Source: Carya illinoinensis (taxonomy: Eukaryota > Streptophyta > Magnoliopsida > Fagales > Juglandaceae). From it: a DNA stretch of 64,000 nucleotides. Below are positions 46,758-59,306 of the stretch, one piece after another. Location of the stretch: contig NC_056766.1 of assembly GCF_018687715.1 (NCBI RefSeq), positions 19,761,001 through 19,825,000 of the forward strand. The letters are read 5' to 3'. The notes beneath the pieces are model-generated. The model was not told the origin of the DNA, did no database searches, and saw nothing but the letters and a program-made list of their open reading frames with translations. Position 1 is the stretch's first letter. Each line of letters begins with the position of its first letter. The position numbers were made by a program, and so were the translations under genes.

Positions 46758-47055
46758 ATGGACAAAAACTGAATGCATTTTACTAATAGACTTTCTACAA
46801 CATATGTAGAATGGGTAAACCAATTTATTAGTATTGCACGTGGTTGTGCAGAGAAACTAGGTAGAATCAATTGTCCATGTATTAAGTATAAGAATGAGTA
46901 TTATAGGACTATAAATGTGGTAGAAGATCACCTATTCATTAACTGAATTGATAAGAATTACACGCAATTAATATTTCATGAAAAAGATGAAACATTGAAT
47001 GAAAATCAAGTTAATGACAATGCTAATGAGAATGATTGGGTAGAAAATGTTGACT
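46758..47055 (+). pseudogene. CACTA transposase N-terminal remnant, left part (interrupted by LINE)
   Basis: From ATG 46758 the frame matches the transposase-associated N-terminal domain of plant CACTA (TNP2-type) elements: a MDK start, YVEWVNQFISIARGC, GRINCPCIKYKN, VVEDHLF and DKNYTQLIFHE. Stops at 46770 (where Trp is usual) and about 46926 break it. An acidic stretch, NDNANENDW, follows and is cut by the LINE insertion at 47055. The frame resumes in phase at 60538. Confidence 0.85.
47041..47055 (+). repeat. 15-bp target site duplication of the LINE, left copy
   Basis: TAGAAAATGTTGACT lies directly before the T run that is the LINE's poly(A) tail. The identical 15 bases recur at 60523-60537. 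Confidence 0.9.
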
Positions 47056-48789
47056 TTTTTTTTTTTTTTGGAACAAGGACTATATTGATAATGCTTAAAC
47101 CAAGTCTTTGATACAAAACGGGATAAAATCAAAAGATGTGGTATAACCACTGATGCTTAGAGCATCCCTACTTAAGGCATGAGCAACAGTATTGTTTGCT
47201 CTTACAGTGTGCCTTGCCGACCAGACTGAGAAGGAATTTAGCATTGTTCTTGTATCTGATATGAGTTGGCCTGTGTATGTATGGACCTCGGTTGATGAAT
47301 TGAGGCTTGACACCACCTGCAGCGAATCCCCCTCTATGATGATGTCTTTATGCCCGAGAATCTTGCAAAAGATTGAGGCTTGGAGTCCAGCAAATGCCTC
47401 AGCCAAGAGTGGATCAGGGAAGAGGTCATGTTGCATTCTAAGAGTGGTCAACACTTTCCCTTCACAATCTCTAACAACTGCTCCCACTCCCACTTTGCAG
47501 GTGGCCTTAGAGATAGAGGCATCCCAATTCAACTTGATCTTGCCTTGTGGTGGTGCTTCCCAGCCTGTCTGACCCAGAGTGGGATTAGAAAGGGTCTTCC
47601 CTTGCTGTGGCAAAAGCTGAAGCTCTTCCATTAGATAAGCTGCATGCTGTGACACCTTAGAGGGGTGTTGGAAAGTGTCCTTAAACACCATTTCGTTTCT
47701 CCTCTTCCATATGAACCACGATGTGACAGCAAAAACCTTCAAGTCCTCCTTGCTCAAATTCTCCAAAAAACTTTCTACCAAGTCCTGGAAGTGGTGGAAA
47801 AGGGGGCTAGCTTTCTGAAGCTTCCTTGTACTGAGTGCCCACACGTCCCTGGCTGAAGGACAGCTCCATAGAATGTGCTCCACAGTCTCTGGTTGGAGTT
47901 TGCAGATTGGGCAAGTAGGGTCCTCTATTGTTTTACTTTTCAGTAGGTTGTCTCGGGTGGGAAGTCCATTGAGGCAAGCCCTCCAAATGAAGGTTTTGGC
48001 AGCATTTGGTATGCTCAGGTTCCAGACTTTGGTCCAGGGAGGCTGAGATGAGATGGAGGTGGAGGACTGGCCATTCATTTGCTCATCCCTTTCTGTTAAT
48101 AGATGATATGCACTTTTGACACTGAATATACCAGAGGTGGTGCATCCCCATATTCTTTTGTCTGGCCTGAGGTATGGACTGAGGGGTATGGCAATGATAC
48201 TCTCAGCTTCTTCCTTTGAGAACATTGCATAAACCAGTTCTCTCTTCCACTGCCTAGTGGTTTCATTGATGAGGAATGAGACCTTAGTGTCAGCCTGCAA
48301 GAACCTGATAGAGTTGGGATGTCTGAAGATCTGTTGCCTTGGAAGCCATCTGTCATTCCATATCTCAGTAGAAGCTCCATCTCCAATTCTCCATACTAAG
48401 CCTTCTTTGAGTAAAGCTCTTACTGCCATTAAGCTCTGCCACAGATAGGATGAGTTCTGGCCCAAACTAGTAGAAAAGAAGGAGTTGTTGTTGAAGTATT
48501 TTTCCTTTAAGACCCTTGCAGCAAGGGAATCAGGGTTGTTAACGAGCCTCCACCCTTGTTTGGCTAGTAATGCCAAATTAAAGTTGGAAAAGTCCCTTAG
48601 ACCCAATCCTCCACGGCTCTTCGCTTTTTTCAGTTGGTTCCAATTTATCCAGTGTATTTTGTGTTCCTGTGGATTATGGCCCCACCAGAAACTCCTTACC
48701 AGCTTGTTGAGTTCCTGCAACAGGATCTTTGGAAGCTTGAAAATCCCCATACTGTAGGTGGGGATGGCTTGGAGGATGGATTTGATGAG

Positions 48790-48794
48790 CACTT
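48790..48794 (+). repeat. 5-bp target site duplication of the LTR element, left copy
   Basis: CACTT precedes the LTR start TGTGATGAC and is repeated at 56629-56633. It lies in LINE ORF2, at the codons for Lys-Glu-Val. Confidence 0.92.
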
Positions 48795-51038
48795 TGTGAT
48801 GACTCGCCTTTGCGTGTATTTTCACTGAAGGGTTGTTTTTAATTTAATTAATATATTAGTTTATTTATTTTAAATTAATGTGTTTTAAATTGGTTTTTAA
48901 TTTATTTGATGTTGTGTTTATTTTATTTAGTCGTTTTACGGTTTTTAAAATCGTTTTCGGCGGATCAGTTTTGGTTTCCGGAGTGAGGGCTGGACCTCAT
49001 TTCTTTTCTTTTCTCTTTTTCTTTTCCCTTTTTCCTTTTTCTTTTTCTTCTTTTCTTCTTTTCTTCTTTTTCTTTCTCTTTTCCTTTCCGGTTTCCCTCT
49101 CCCCGTGCGTCCTCCCTCTTTTTCTCATTCCCGTTGCCTCCACTTTGATCGGTCGGTTCTCCGCTGTCCGGCCACCGTTTGGTGCGCCGTTACCACCATT
49201 CTCTTCCCCTTCCACCATAGATCATCCCCACAAATTTTCAGAGCCATCGGACCAGCCGTTAGCTTTCGAGAGCCGCCGGAAGTTGCTGCACCTGCTCTGT
49301 TTTCACCCCTGTCGCCGGAATCTTCTTCAGCCCAGACCGCCGCCGTCCGGCCACCGTTTGGCTCGCCGCCGGTCTTGTTCGAACCCCCTCCCTCCGGCGC
49401 ACCTTCCCACCAAATATCTCCCCCATCCGGCCGGCCGTTTGGCCGGAAAAGCCATTTGAAGCCCCACGGTTTTTGGCTCGATCCGCCGCCGTCGTTCCAC
49501 CTCCGGCCACCATTTCTTCACCACTTCATCACCGACTCCTTGCCGTCCTAACCCACCTATTTCCGACCTCCAACGACCACCGGAACAGCTCCTACGAGCT
49601 TGCTTTCCGATTTGAGTTTTCCGGCCTATTTCCGGCGTTTTCGCCGCCACCCACGGCCAACCACCACTTCCAATAGCTTCACAATCATCCCTAGACCATT
49701 CCCTATCAATCCTAAGCTCTAGTTTATCCCCGTTCAAAAGTGGGTAATTTATTACCCACGGACACAGTGTAAAATACATTGTTACGTTGCTTTTCTTCCG
49801 CCGTTTACAACGCCGCAAGCTTTCTAAAAATACCATATAGCGCTGTAAGTATTTTCCAAACCCTATTTTCAGATTTAAATATATATCGCTCATTCAATTT
49901 ATTTACTGTTGTTGGTTGTTGATTCCGGACTGAGTCCGAGGAGTTTCGGGGGTCGGATGGATGGAGGACGGAGTTGCCTGTTTATTTGAATTATGCTTGT
50001 TGGATTATTTTATTATGCATTGTTATGGCATTACATGGTGCATGCACGTGTGTTTGTGGCAGTGTGTGAAAAGCCTGTGTATTGGCGTGAGTGGTTTTAC
50101 GGGTGCGTGTGTATCACGACCCCAAGCCGGGATGGGGTATTATCCCGGTGGAGCTCCTCTGGTCACTCGGGAGCGGAATAAACTGAGTGACGTCCCCTGA
50201 GTTGTCACTAGACGACGGGAGCGGGGCTAGGGGATGCTTGGCTACGAACGCGCCGGGCGTGGAACCGGGCATCGCTCTACTCACCGACTCCGTGGCCCTT
50301 CGCTGGCGAGGGCTAGAGGATGCTTGGCTACGAACACGCGGGGCGTGGAACTGGGCATCGCTCGTTAGGTGTCACATGCGTGGTGGGACTCTGCGGTGTG
50401 GCACTGGAGCCAGGGTGTGCGGATGACCCCTAGGGGAGGTCATGGTGCATACGGTTAAAATTGAATAATGGTTCGAGAGGCCAAATAGGACTTTTGGCGG
50501 GATATTGGGCCAAATGTGACTTTTGGCGTGTTTTTCGGAAATGTTGTATTTTTGGGCCAAGTGGGTTTTTGGCGTGTGTGGAAAACTTGTGTTTTCTGGG
50601 CTTGGTGCATTGGGCATGTATCATGCATATTGTTTGAGTTCTATGTGTTTTTATCTGGTAGTGTTTGGGTTTTGCTTACCTGCGGTACCATTTTTGGTTC
50701 CGTAGCTTTTGGTGCAGGAGATGAGGATGAGGAGGAGGAGGCTGAGCCCGAGGATGCGGTTCCGCCGGGTTGCTTATGATAGGTTTTATATTCGTTTAAA
50801 TCTGTATTTGTATTTTGTAATATTTTTCCTATGTATGTTTTAAACAGCTTGTATTACGTTAAGAAAAGAAAAATTCTGGTACTTAGTTATGACTTTCGTT
50901 ATCCGCTGCGTGTTCCTCTGTACACATCTGTTGCCTTGCACACACTCGGCACCCGTCGATGGGATGGTGACCCGGGTTGTCACCATCCGGACGTCTCAAT
51001 TTCCCCGTGTTCGGGCGTGGGGATTTGGGGGCGTCACA
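48795..51038 (+). repeat. 5' LTR of the LARD-like element
   Basis: It starts TGTGATGACTCGC and ends GGGGGCGTCACA. It is nearly identical to 54393-56628; the differences visible include three transitions in the first 22 bases and an 8-9-bp change in the CTTTT run near 49050. It contains a pyrimidine-rich tract (49000-49110), a CCGCCG-rich zone (49140-49680) and an 86-bp tandem repeat (50225-50370). Open frames of up to 193 codons within it are also present in the other LTRs and show no domain. Confidence 0.95.
50225..50370 (+). repeat. 86-bp tandem repeat in LTR, about 1.7 units
   Basis: GGCTAGGGGATGCTTGGCTACGAAC at 50225 recurs as GGCTAGAGGATGCTTGGCTACGAAC at 50311, followed by a GGGCGTGGAAC-GGGCATCGCTC stretch in both units. 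The same array is in the 3' LTR and, in reverse orientation, in 61162-63469. Confidence 0.85.
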
Positions 51039-51040
51039 GG

Positions 51041-51052
51041 TGGTATCAGAGC
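51041..51052 (+). other. Primer binding site (initiator Met tRNA)
   Basis: TGGTATCAGAGC begins two bases after the 5' LTR end, complementary to initiator Met tRNA. Confidence 0.96.
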
Positions 51053-54000
51053 GGTTTGGCTCTGGGTAAAACCACATGTCCCGTAGGCAGTACCAGAATG
51101 CTTTTTAAAGTTTGTGTTTTAAAATTATGTTAAGTAAAGTTGTTATTTAATTTGTTTTATTTGTTTATCTGTTTGAGCTTGTTTGCTTGTTTTTATTTAT
51201 TTGGTTATGTTTTTGCATGCTGGTTTCTTTTGTTTCTTGCTGTGTGATGTTGGTTTTTGGTTTTATGATGGTTTTATTTGTTTTTCTTTAACTTGATTTG
51301 ATTTTATTTGAATTGCAAGTATGTTGTTTATTTGTTTTGTTTATTTTGTTTTAAGTTGTTTTGTTTTGTTTTGTCCGGAGTTAAAGTGGGATTGAGGATT
51401 GTGCTATGGCAGGAGGACGGTACTATTGAGAATGTCGTTGAAAAAAAAAAAAAAAAAAAAAAAATTCTTAGTGAAGTAGGGTTGAATTTTATAAAGGTGG
51501 GTTACTTTCATAATATTGTGGCTAGAAGGGAACGACATGGATTAGGCAATTTCTTGGGAGTAGGAATGTAAGTTGCAACTAAGGAGGGGAGTTAGCTTTA
51601 AGTCGCTTAAGATGGTTGAGGTCTTAGGTTTTGTAGAATTTATGTAATGAAGCTATAGAATAGGAGAGTGTAGGTTCAACGAACTTTAAGGATTGGTTTA
51701 AGATAATTTTATCTAAGGTTTGAGGCCTTATAGATTTTAGGAAATAAGATTTTGGTAATTAAGGTTTTAGGTTCGACAAGCTTTGGGGGAAATAATTAAA
51801 TTTCAAGTTTTAAATTTCGCTGATTCGGATGAACATTTTGGTGGCAATTGGGGTTTTAAAATTTACAAGTTTTAAGGTGAATGTTTTGGATTAAAGCTAT
51901 CAATCTCGAGGATTTCAGAAAATGATTTATTATCCGTTAATGTATTAGATTTTAAAAGTTTTGGGAGCCGATTGTCCTATTATGGGGTGTAAGCTCATTG
52001 ATCTTAGAAATTTTAGAAATTATTCTTATTTGATTTAAGGTTTTAGAATTACAGAGTTGAAGGACCAATTTATAATAAGAGTTGACTTCTTAATTTTACA
52101 GACTTGGGGTGTTAGCTTGATCCACTCTGGAGAGTGATTAGTTTGCAACCATTAAAATGGGGTTGATCAGAGTTTAGTTAATAATATGAAATTTTTCTGG
52201 GGTACATTTCTTTGAGAATGGAAGGTAATGATATAGCTCATATACTTCTTTGAGGATTGTAGATATTGACTTAGTTCAGAAAATGACTATTGTTAACTCG
52301 AGGTTGTGGTAACCGATTTTAGGAAATGATTTTTGTCGGTTCGGAAGATATGGACCCATTGAGGTTTTGGAAGCAATAGCTTAATTGTTGGTATTGAATT
52401 CGATTGAAGTTGAGACCTTATGTTCTAGAGACTTTTGGGAACAGATTATTAGCAGGTTTAAGGTCATTTTCTGTACAAAGTTTTAAGCGTTAACTATTTG
52501 CTTATATTAAGGGTATAAGTTAAGCAGATATAGGAATGATTCATGTTGATTTGCGGATATAAGTCCAGATGATAGAAATAGTAGTAATGGATTACTTGTA
52601 CGTTGGAATGACTATTGGTTTCGGCTAAGGACGTATGAGATTGACACATGATAGTGGTAAATCGATTGGAGCGTTCAGTCGAAGCGTGTTACTCAATGGA
52701 ATGTGGGTTGGCAATAATTGTTATAGCTCGAGGTTATAGTGACAAGTTTTAGGATTGATTCATACCGAGTTGAGGATAATAGATGATGCAGGTTTTGGGA
52801 AATGAAATTTTGTTTATTTTGAGGATAAGGTACGGATGTTGGAAATGGAAGTGATGGATCACTTATACGTTAGAATGATTATTGATCTTAGCTAAGGGTA
52901 CATGAGATCCATTTATAGTGGTGGTGAGAGTGTATGGATTTCGGAGAGTACAAATCCTAGTCTCTTTTTGGCTTGAGAGAAGTGGCTTTGGTGAGTACTG
53001 AAATGGATTAGATGTGATAGTATTAAATTCAATAGATTTTAACTTCGAGTTCTTAGTGAGTTGATCGGAGTGTACAGTTGAAGTGGGTTACCAATTGGAG
53101 TGATAGTTGGCATTTATTGTGGAGACTATCTTAGAGAATTAATTGTGACTTGAGGTCACACAGGAATTTAAATTTTGAAGCTATACTTTCTTTTGGAGTT
53201 TGAGTGTCCAATTGGGAGAATTATATACATTTTATTTAACTAGAAGAGAGATTGTTGAGTCGCCATGTGTAGTGGTTAATAAAATCTTGAAAGTGGAAGT
53301 TTGGGAATCAACGGTGATTAGCCTAAACAGGTACGTAAGGTAATAAGCAGTAGAAGTCAGGAGAGTAGTGCCATAGTTTTGATGGATTGGAGGTTTGAAT
53401 AGCATGGCCTATCTTGAGATTTAATTTTGTATGCAATTGAAGGAAATAGTCGTGCTAATATTAGGGTTATGAGAATAGGAGTAGGTAAGTGAGTTTATAA
53501 GAAGGGTTTATTAAGGTTATCGTGAATTTAATCGTAGTGAATTTAGTTATCTCTAAATTAGACGATATTTAGAATTTAGATGATGATCTTGAAAGTGTAA
53601 GTTGTTAGGTAGGAGTTATAGGTGCTTTATTAGTTGGTCGGGACGGATCCGAGCCTTTTGTTCTCAATCTTAGATGAGATTGGCGTATTGGTGATAATGT
53701 TGCTTGTTTTTAATTTGGAACTTGCAATTGATTGATATTGTCTTTTTGTTGATGATCATGGGTGTCATTGCGGAATTTTGATTTGATTAGGGTAGCTAGA
53801 GATAATTGAAGGATAGGAGTGAAAATTCATGATTTTGGGAGACTATATTTTCTATCAAAATGTGATAAAGGATTTTCTTGCTTTCATGTGTTAAGAGTTA
53901 GCTTGTATTCAAGGGTGTTAATTTATGAGGATATAGTCTTTTTGCATTTTGGCGGGTTATCAGAGTGCGCACGGAAACGTGATTTTTGGAGATAGTTAGG

Positions 54001-54379
54001 TATTTAAATTTTGTGCTGAATTTGGGTAATTAGTGACGACTCGAAATTTCGAGCAGGTACTTGTAATTGGAGAGTAATATTTTAGTTGTGCAAATGATGA
54101 TTATTGATGGTTTATTTTGGAAGTGACTATTAGATTACCAAGATATGGTGATTTCGGTTTACGTGGCCGCTTTAAGAGTTCTAGACGTGATGCATTTCTG
54201 GGAGATTAGTGCGAATATGATGGAGTTGCTTATAGGAGTATTTTTGGGAAGTGCATTCTTCATACTTGTGTGGAAATGGTTGATGGTATGATTTTCTCAA
54301 GTATAATCGGAGTTGTTTATGGTATCTTTTTGGCGCTGGTAGTTGATCTTGCAAAATTTCGAGGACGAAATTTGTTTTT

Positions 54380-54392
54380 AAGGAGGGGAGGA
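54380..54392 (+). other. Polypurine tract
   Basis: AAGGAGGGGAGGA lies directly before the 3' LTR and is the expected primer for plus-strand DNA synthesis. Confidence 0.85.
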
Positions 54393-56628
54393 TGTGATGA
54401 CCCGCTTTTACGTGTATTTTCACTGAAGGGTTGTTTTTAATTTAATTAATATATTAGTTTATTTATTTTAAATTAATGTGTTTTAAATTGGTTTTTAATT
54501 TATTTGATGTGGTGTTTATTTTATTTAGTCGTTTTACGGTTTTTAAAATCGTTTTCGGCGGATCAGTTTTGGTTTCCGGAGTGAGGGCTGGACCTCATTT
54601 CTTTTATTTTCTCTTTTTCTTTTCCCTTTTTCCTTTTTCTTTTTCTTCTTTTCTTCTTTTTCTTTCTCTTTTCCTTTCCGGTTTCCCTCTCCCCGTGCGT
54701 CCTCCCTCTTTTTCTCATTCCCGTTGCCTCCACTTTGACCGGCCAGTTCTCCGCCGTCCGGCCACTGTTTGGTGCGCCGTCACCACCATTCTCTTCCCCT
54801 TCCACCATAGATCATCCCCACCAATTTTCAGAGCCATCGGACCAGCCGTTAGCTTTTGAGAGCCGCTGGAAGTTGCTGCACCTGCTCTGTTTTCACCCCT
54901 GTCGCCGGAATCTTCTTCAGCCCAGACCGCCGCCGTCCGGCCACCGTTTGGCTCGCCGCCGGTCTTGTTCGAACCCCCTCCCTCCGGCGCACCTTCCCAC
55001 CAAATATCTCCCCCATCCGGCCGGCCGTTTGGTCGGAAAAGCCATTTGAAGCCCCACGGTTTTTGGCTCGATCCGCCGCCGTCGCTCCACCTCCGGCCAC
55101 CATTTCTTCACCACTTCATCATCGACTCCTTGCCGTCCTAACCCACCTATTTCCGGCCTCCAACGACCACCGGAACAGCTCCTACGAGCTTGCTTTCCGA
55201 TTTGAGTTTTTCGGCCTATTTCCGGCGTTTTCGCCGCCACCCACGGCCAACCACCACTTCCAATAGCTTCACAATCATCCCTAGACCATTCCCTATCAAT
55301 CCTAAGCTCTAGTTTATCCCCGTTCAAAAGTGGGTAATTTATTACCCACGGACACAGTGTAAAATACACTGTTACGTTGCTTTTCTTCCGCCGTTTGCAA
55401 CGCCGCAAGCTTTCTAAAAATACCATATAGCGCTGTAAGTATTTTCCAAACCCTATTTTCAGATTTAAATATATATCGCTCATTCAATTTATTTACTGTT
55501 GTTGGTTGTTGATTCCGGACTGAGTCCGAGGAGTTTCGGGGGTCGGATGGATGGAGGACGGAGTTGCCTGTTTATTTGAATTATGCTTGTTGGATTATTT
55601 TATTATGCATTGTTATGGCATTACATGGTGCATGCACGTGTGTTTGTGGCAGTGTGTGAAAAGCCTGTGTATTGGCGTGAGTGGTTTTACGGGTGCGTGT
55701 GTATCACGACCCCAAGCCGGGATGGGGTATTATCCCGGTGGAGCTCCTCTGGTCACTCGGGAGCGGAATAAACTGAGTGACGTCCCCTGAGTTGTCACTA
55801 GACGACGGGAGCGGGGCTAGGGGATGCTTGGCTACGAACGCGCCGGGCATGGAACCGGGCATCGCTCTACTCACCGACTCCGTGGCCCTTCGCTGGCGAG
55901 GGCTAGAGGATGCTTGGCTACGAACACGCGGGGCGTGGAACTGGGCATCGCTCGTTAGGTGTCACATGCGTGGTGGGACTCTGCGGTGTGGCACTGGAGC
56001 CAGGGTGTGCGGATGACCCCTAGGGGAGGTCATGGTGCATACGGTTAAAATTGAATAATGGTTCGAGAGGCCAAATGGGACTTTTGGCGGGATATTGGGC
56101 CAAATGTGACTTTTGGCGTGTTTTTCGGAAATGTTGTATTTTTGGGCCAAGTGGGTTTTTGGCGTGTGTGGAAAACTTGTGTTTTCTGGGCTTGGTGCAT
56201 TGGGCATGTATCATGCATATTGTTTGAGGTCTATGTGTTTTTATCTGGTAGTGTTTGGGTTTTGCTTACCTGCGGTACCATTTTTGGTTCCGTAGCTTTT
56301 GGTGCAGGAGATGAGGATGAGGAGGAGGAGGCTGAGCCCGAGGATGCGGCTCCGCCGGGTTGCTTATGATAGGTTTTATATTCGTTTAAATTTGTATTTG
56401 TATTTTGTAATATTTTTCCTATGTATGTTTTAAACAGCTTGTATTACGTTAAGAAAAGAAAAATTCTGGTACTTAGTTATGACTTTCGTTATCCGCTGCG
56501 TGTTCCTCTGTACACATCTGTTGCCTTGCACACACTCGGCACCCGTCGATGGGATGGTGACCCGGGTTGTCACCATCCGGACGTCTCAATTTCCCCGTGT
56601 TCGGGCGTGGGGATTTAGGGGCGTCACA
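54393..56628 (+). repeat. 3' LTR of the LARD-like element
   Basis: It starts TGTGATGACCCGC and ends TAGGGGCGTCACA. It is followed by CACTTCTTTTCCAGC, which is the LINE coding strand in reverse, confirming the exact insertion point. Confidence 0.95.
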
Positions 56629-56633
56629 CACTT
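56629..56633 (+). repeat. 5-bp target site duplication of the LTR element, right copy
   Basis: CACTT, identical to 48790-48794. Removing one copy and the element restores the phase of LINE ORF2. Confidence 0.92.
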
Positions 56634-59306
56634 CTTTTCCAGCTTGGGAAAGGAATTTGTTCTTCCAATTTGATATTCTTCCTTGCACCTTGTCCAGTAT
56701 TTCCTTGAATGACTGAGTCCAAGACCTGCCTATAAGGGCAGGTAGGCCCAAGTACTTCTCATATGAGGAGGTCCCCCTTATCCCTGCTATACTGGTGATG
56801 AACTCCTTAGCTTCCTCTTTGGTGTTCCCACTAAAGAAGATAGAAGTTTTCTCCTTGTTGAGTGTTTGGCCAGATGCAAGCTCATAGGCTTCCAGCAGGT
56901 TGTAAAGCCTGCTCCACTCTAAAGGCTTTGCTTTGCAGAATAGTATACTATCATCTGCAAAGAAAAGGTGGTTAATAGAGAGGACCTTCCTTCTAATGGG
57001 TAAACCAGTGATGATACCAGAGCTCTCAACCTTGTTAAGCATGCAACTGAGCACTTCTGAGCATAAGATGAAGAGGTAGGGGGATAAGGGATCCCCTTGC
57101 CTCAACCCTCTTGTTGGATGGAAGATGCCTTGAGGTGAACCATTGAGGATGAGGGAGTATGACACTGATTCCACACACTTCATGATCATGTTAACCCATT
57201 TTTGGTTTAGGCCTACTTGCTTCAGGACTGATTTGAGAAATGGTCACTCGATTCTATCATAAGCCTTGCTCATATCGAGCTTGAGGGCCATGAAACCTTC
57301 CCTCCCTTTAAGCCTGGACTTCATTGTGTGGAGTGACTCGAAAGCCACTACAATGTTGTCTGTTATCAGCCTGCCTGGGACAAAGGCTGTCTGAGTTGGG
57401 GAAATAATATCTGGAAGCACTGATTTCAGCTTGTTTGCCAAGGTCTTAGCTATGATCTTGTAGAGGACATTGCAGAGACTTATGGGCCTGAAGTCTGTCA
57501 CCAGTGCAGGGGAAGATTTCTTAGGGATCAGGGCAATGAGGGTATCATTCAGGCCTTTGGACCACTGGCCTTTGTTCAAGGCTTCTAGAACAGCAGAGGA
57601 GACTCGTGGTCCAATGATGGACCAGTGATCTTGGTAGAAACAGGCAGGGAACCCATCTGGTCCAGGTGAGCCCAGGGGGTTCATGCTAAATAAGGCTTCT
57701 TTAACTTCCATTTCAGTGAATGGTCTAGCTAGGCTTGAGTTCATTTCTGATGATAACTTCCTTGGCATAGCCATTATGCACTCATCGATACCTGTTGGCC
57801 TAGATGAAGAGAAGAGCCCTTGGAAATGCTCCTGGAAGATCTTGCCAATACCCCTCTGGCAGGTGATCTCATTACCTGCTTCATCCTTAATGGTGCTGAT
57901 GAGGTTTTGTTTTCTTCTCTGACTGGCACATTTGTGGAAGAAGGAAGTGTTCCTGTCTCCTGCTTTCAACCAATTCTGCTTGGCTGTCTGCTGCCATTTA
58001 GTATTTTCTGCCTCTAGCATTAGATTGACCTCTAATTGAAGCTTTTTAATATTTGCATAGAGATGCCCCTCGTTAGCTTCTTTGAGAGAGTTGAGGATGC
58101 TCAGTTTCTCCTTTATGAGAGCCGTTTGACTCCTCCTCAATTCCACACCCCATCTATTCAGTCCCTCTTGACAAAGCCTTATACTAGTGAGGGAGTCAGT
58201 TAAAGGGCTTGACTGGCCTGTTGCCCTATCCCAGGATTGTTTTATCAGGGCCTCACAACCCTCCTTTTTGCTCCAGGATGCTTCATACCTAAAGAGCCTA
58301 GCCCTTCTTGCGAATTCAGGATTTGTCTGCATATGGATCAATAGGGGTATGTGGTCTGAGGAGGCTGCTGTAAAGTGGTATACCGAGTAGTTTTCAAACT
58401 TAGCTATCCATGGTGTGTTCCCAAGAGCCCTATCCAACCTTTCTTTAGTAAATTGCTCTCCCTCTCTGTTGTTTGCCCATGTGAACTTATCCCCTTGGAA
58501 ACCTAAATCATATAGGTCACATTGGTCTAGGACTGTTCTGAAATCATTGATTTGTCTGTAGGGCCTGGGAGCAGCCCCTAGTTTCTCATCCATATTGGTG
58601 ATCTCATTGAAGTCACCAAAACAAAACCAAGGGGTGCTATCTCTGGGGACTAGTTCTCTGAGTAAATGCCATGTTTCTCTTCTCTTGGCTGTGTTAGGGT
58701 GCCCATAAAAGCCTGTGATCATCCATGGTTTTGTGTCACAAGGTAGTTTGACGTGTGCTGAAATGTGCCAATTGGTGTATGTGGCAATTTTAAGCTCGAT
58801 TTTAGAGTTCCATAGGAAGGCCAAGCCACCACTTCTACCCCTACTATTGACTGTGAAGCAGCTATCAAAACCCAACTTATGTCGAATGGTCTCCATCCTG
58901 TTACTACTACATTTGATCTCAATGAGAAAGATCAACTGTGGGGACTTGGTCTTCACCAGCAGGTGAAGTTCATGAATTGTCCGGGGGTTCCCAAGCCCCC
59001 GGCAATTCCAGCTTATGCAATTCATAAAGTTTGGTGGGGTAAGGGATCGACTTTGTGTCTTTTGCTGCCATTGGTATGAGACCTTGTTTTCAATCAAGGA
59101 TGAAGGTCTCTTTGATTTGGTGCGGGAGGGGATGGCATTTTGGTTGTTGGTGATGTCTGAGAGTGTTGAGAGTTGGTTTCTAGCCTGCCTCTTCCACGAG
59201 CTTCCTTTTATAGGAGGATTAAGACTTGGGCGGGAAGCATTAGGAGGGTTGCCAGGAAAGAAAAGAGTTGGTTTCAAAGGGGACAGAGCCTTGCAAGGGG
59301 TAGGCT

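Larger units (their letters stand above)
51039..54392 (+). other. Interior of the LARD-like element, no protein-coding domain
   Basis: No open frame exceeds about 88 codons. A GTTTT/GTTTG-rich leader (51110-51370) is followed by a poly(A) run at 51430-51455. About 2.8 kb of GTTTTAGG-, GGTTTTGGA- and TTGAGG-like phrases follow. The 3' part (53850-54390) matches 63470-64000 in reverse orientation and 24204-24700 more distantly, so it is conserved across the family and probably carries packaging or replication signals. Confidence 0.7.
48795..56628 (+). mobile_element. Non-coding gypsy-derived LTR element (LARD-like), complete, recent
   Basis: The element is 7834 bp: LTRs at 48795-51038 and 54393-56628, primer site at 51041, polypurine tract ending at 54392, and CACTT duplications on both sides. 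The 3.35-kb interior has no gag, protease, polymerase or integrase. The leader aligns with the gag-bearing element up to the gag start, where ATG is replaced by ACG (about 51417). It then joins sequence that follows gag in that element. The rest is conserved non-coding DNA. It must have moved with proteins supplied by another element. It lies in the opposite orientation to the LINE it disrupts. Confidence 0.93.
47095..59025 (-). pseudogene. LINE ORF2: endonuclease / reverse transcriptase / RNase H, interrupted
   Basis: The frame from ATG 59025 to the stop at 47095, minus the 7839-bp insertion, is 4092 nt (1364 codons) and keeps phase throughout. The APE-type endonuclease opens with [12 protein letters not shown] and has FCFGDFNEI and SDHIPLL. 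Reverse transcriptase has [23 protein letters not shown] and the FADD active site near codon 691. After the insertion comes a zinc-binding CPICK...H...CP segment, then a plant RNase H-like domain (LNWDAS, EGDSLQVV). Defects are a TGA at 57244 replacing the Trp expected after YDRIE (codon 594) and the LTR element insertion. Otherwise the frame is open. Confidence 0.92.

Noticed and set aside
48878..49459. 193-codon plus-strand frame in the LTR, with partner frames at 54476, 54735, 62637 and minus-strand 188-codon frames
   Set aside because: The frames lie in LTR U3/R DNA that is pyrimidine- and CCGCCG-rich. They recur in every LTR copy in several phases at once and have no domain, so they are compositional.
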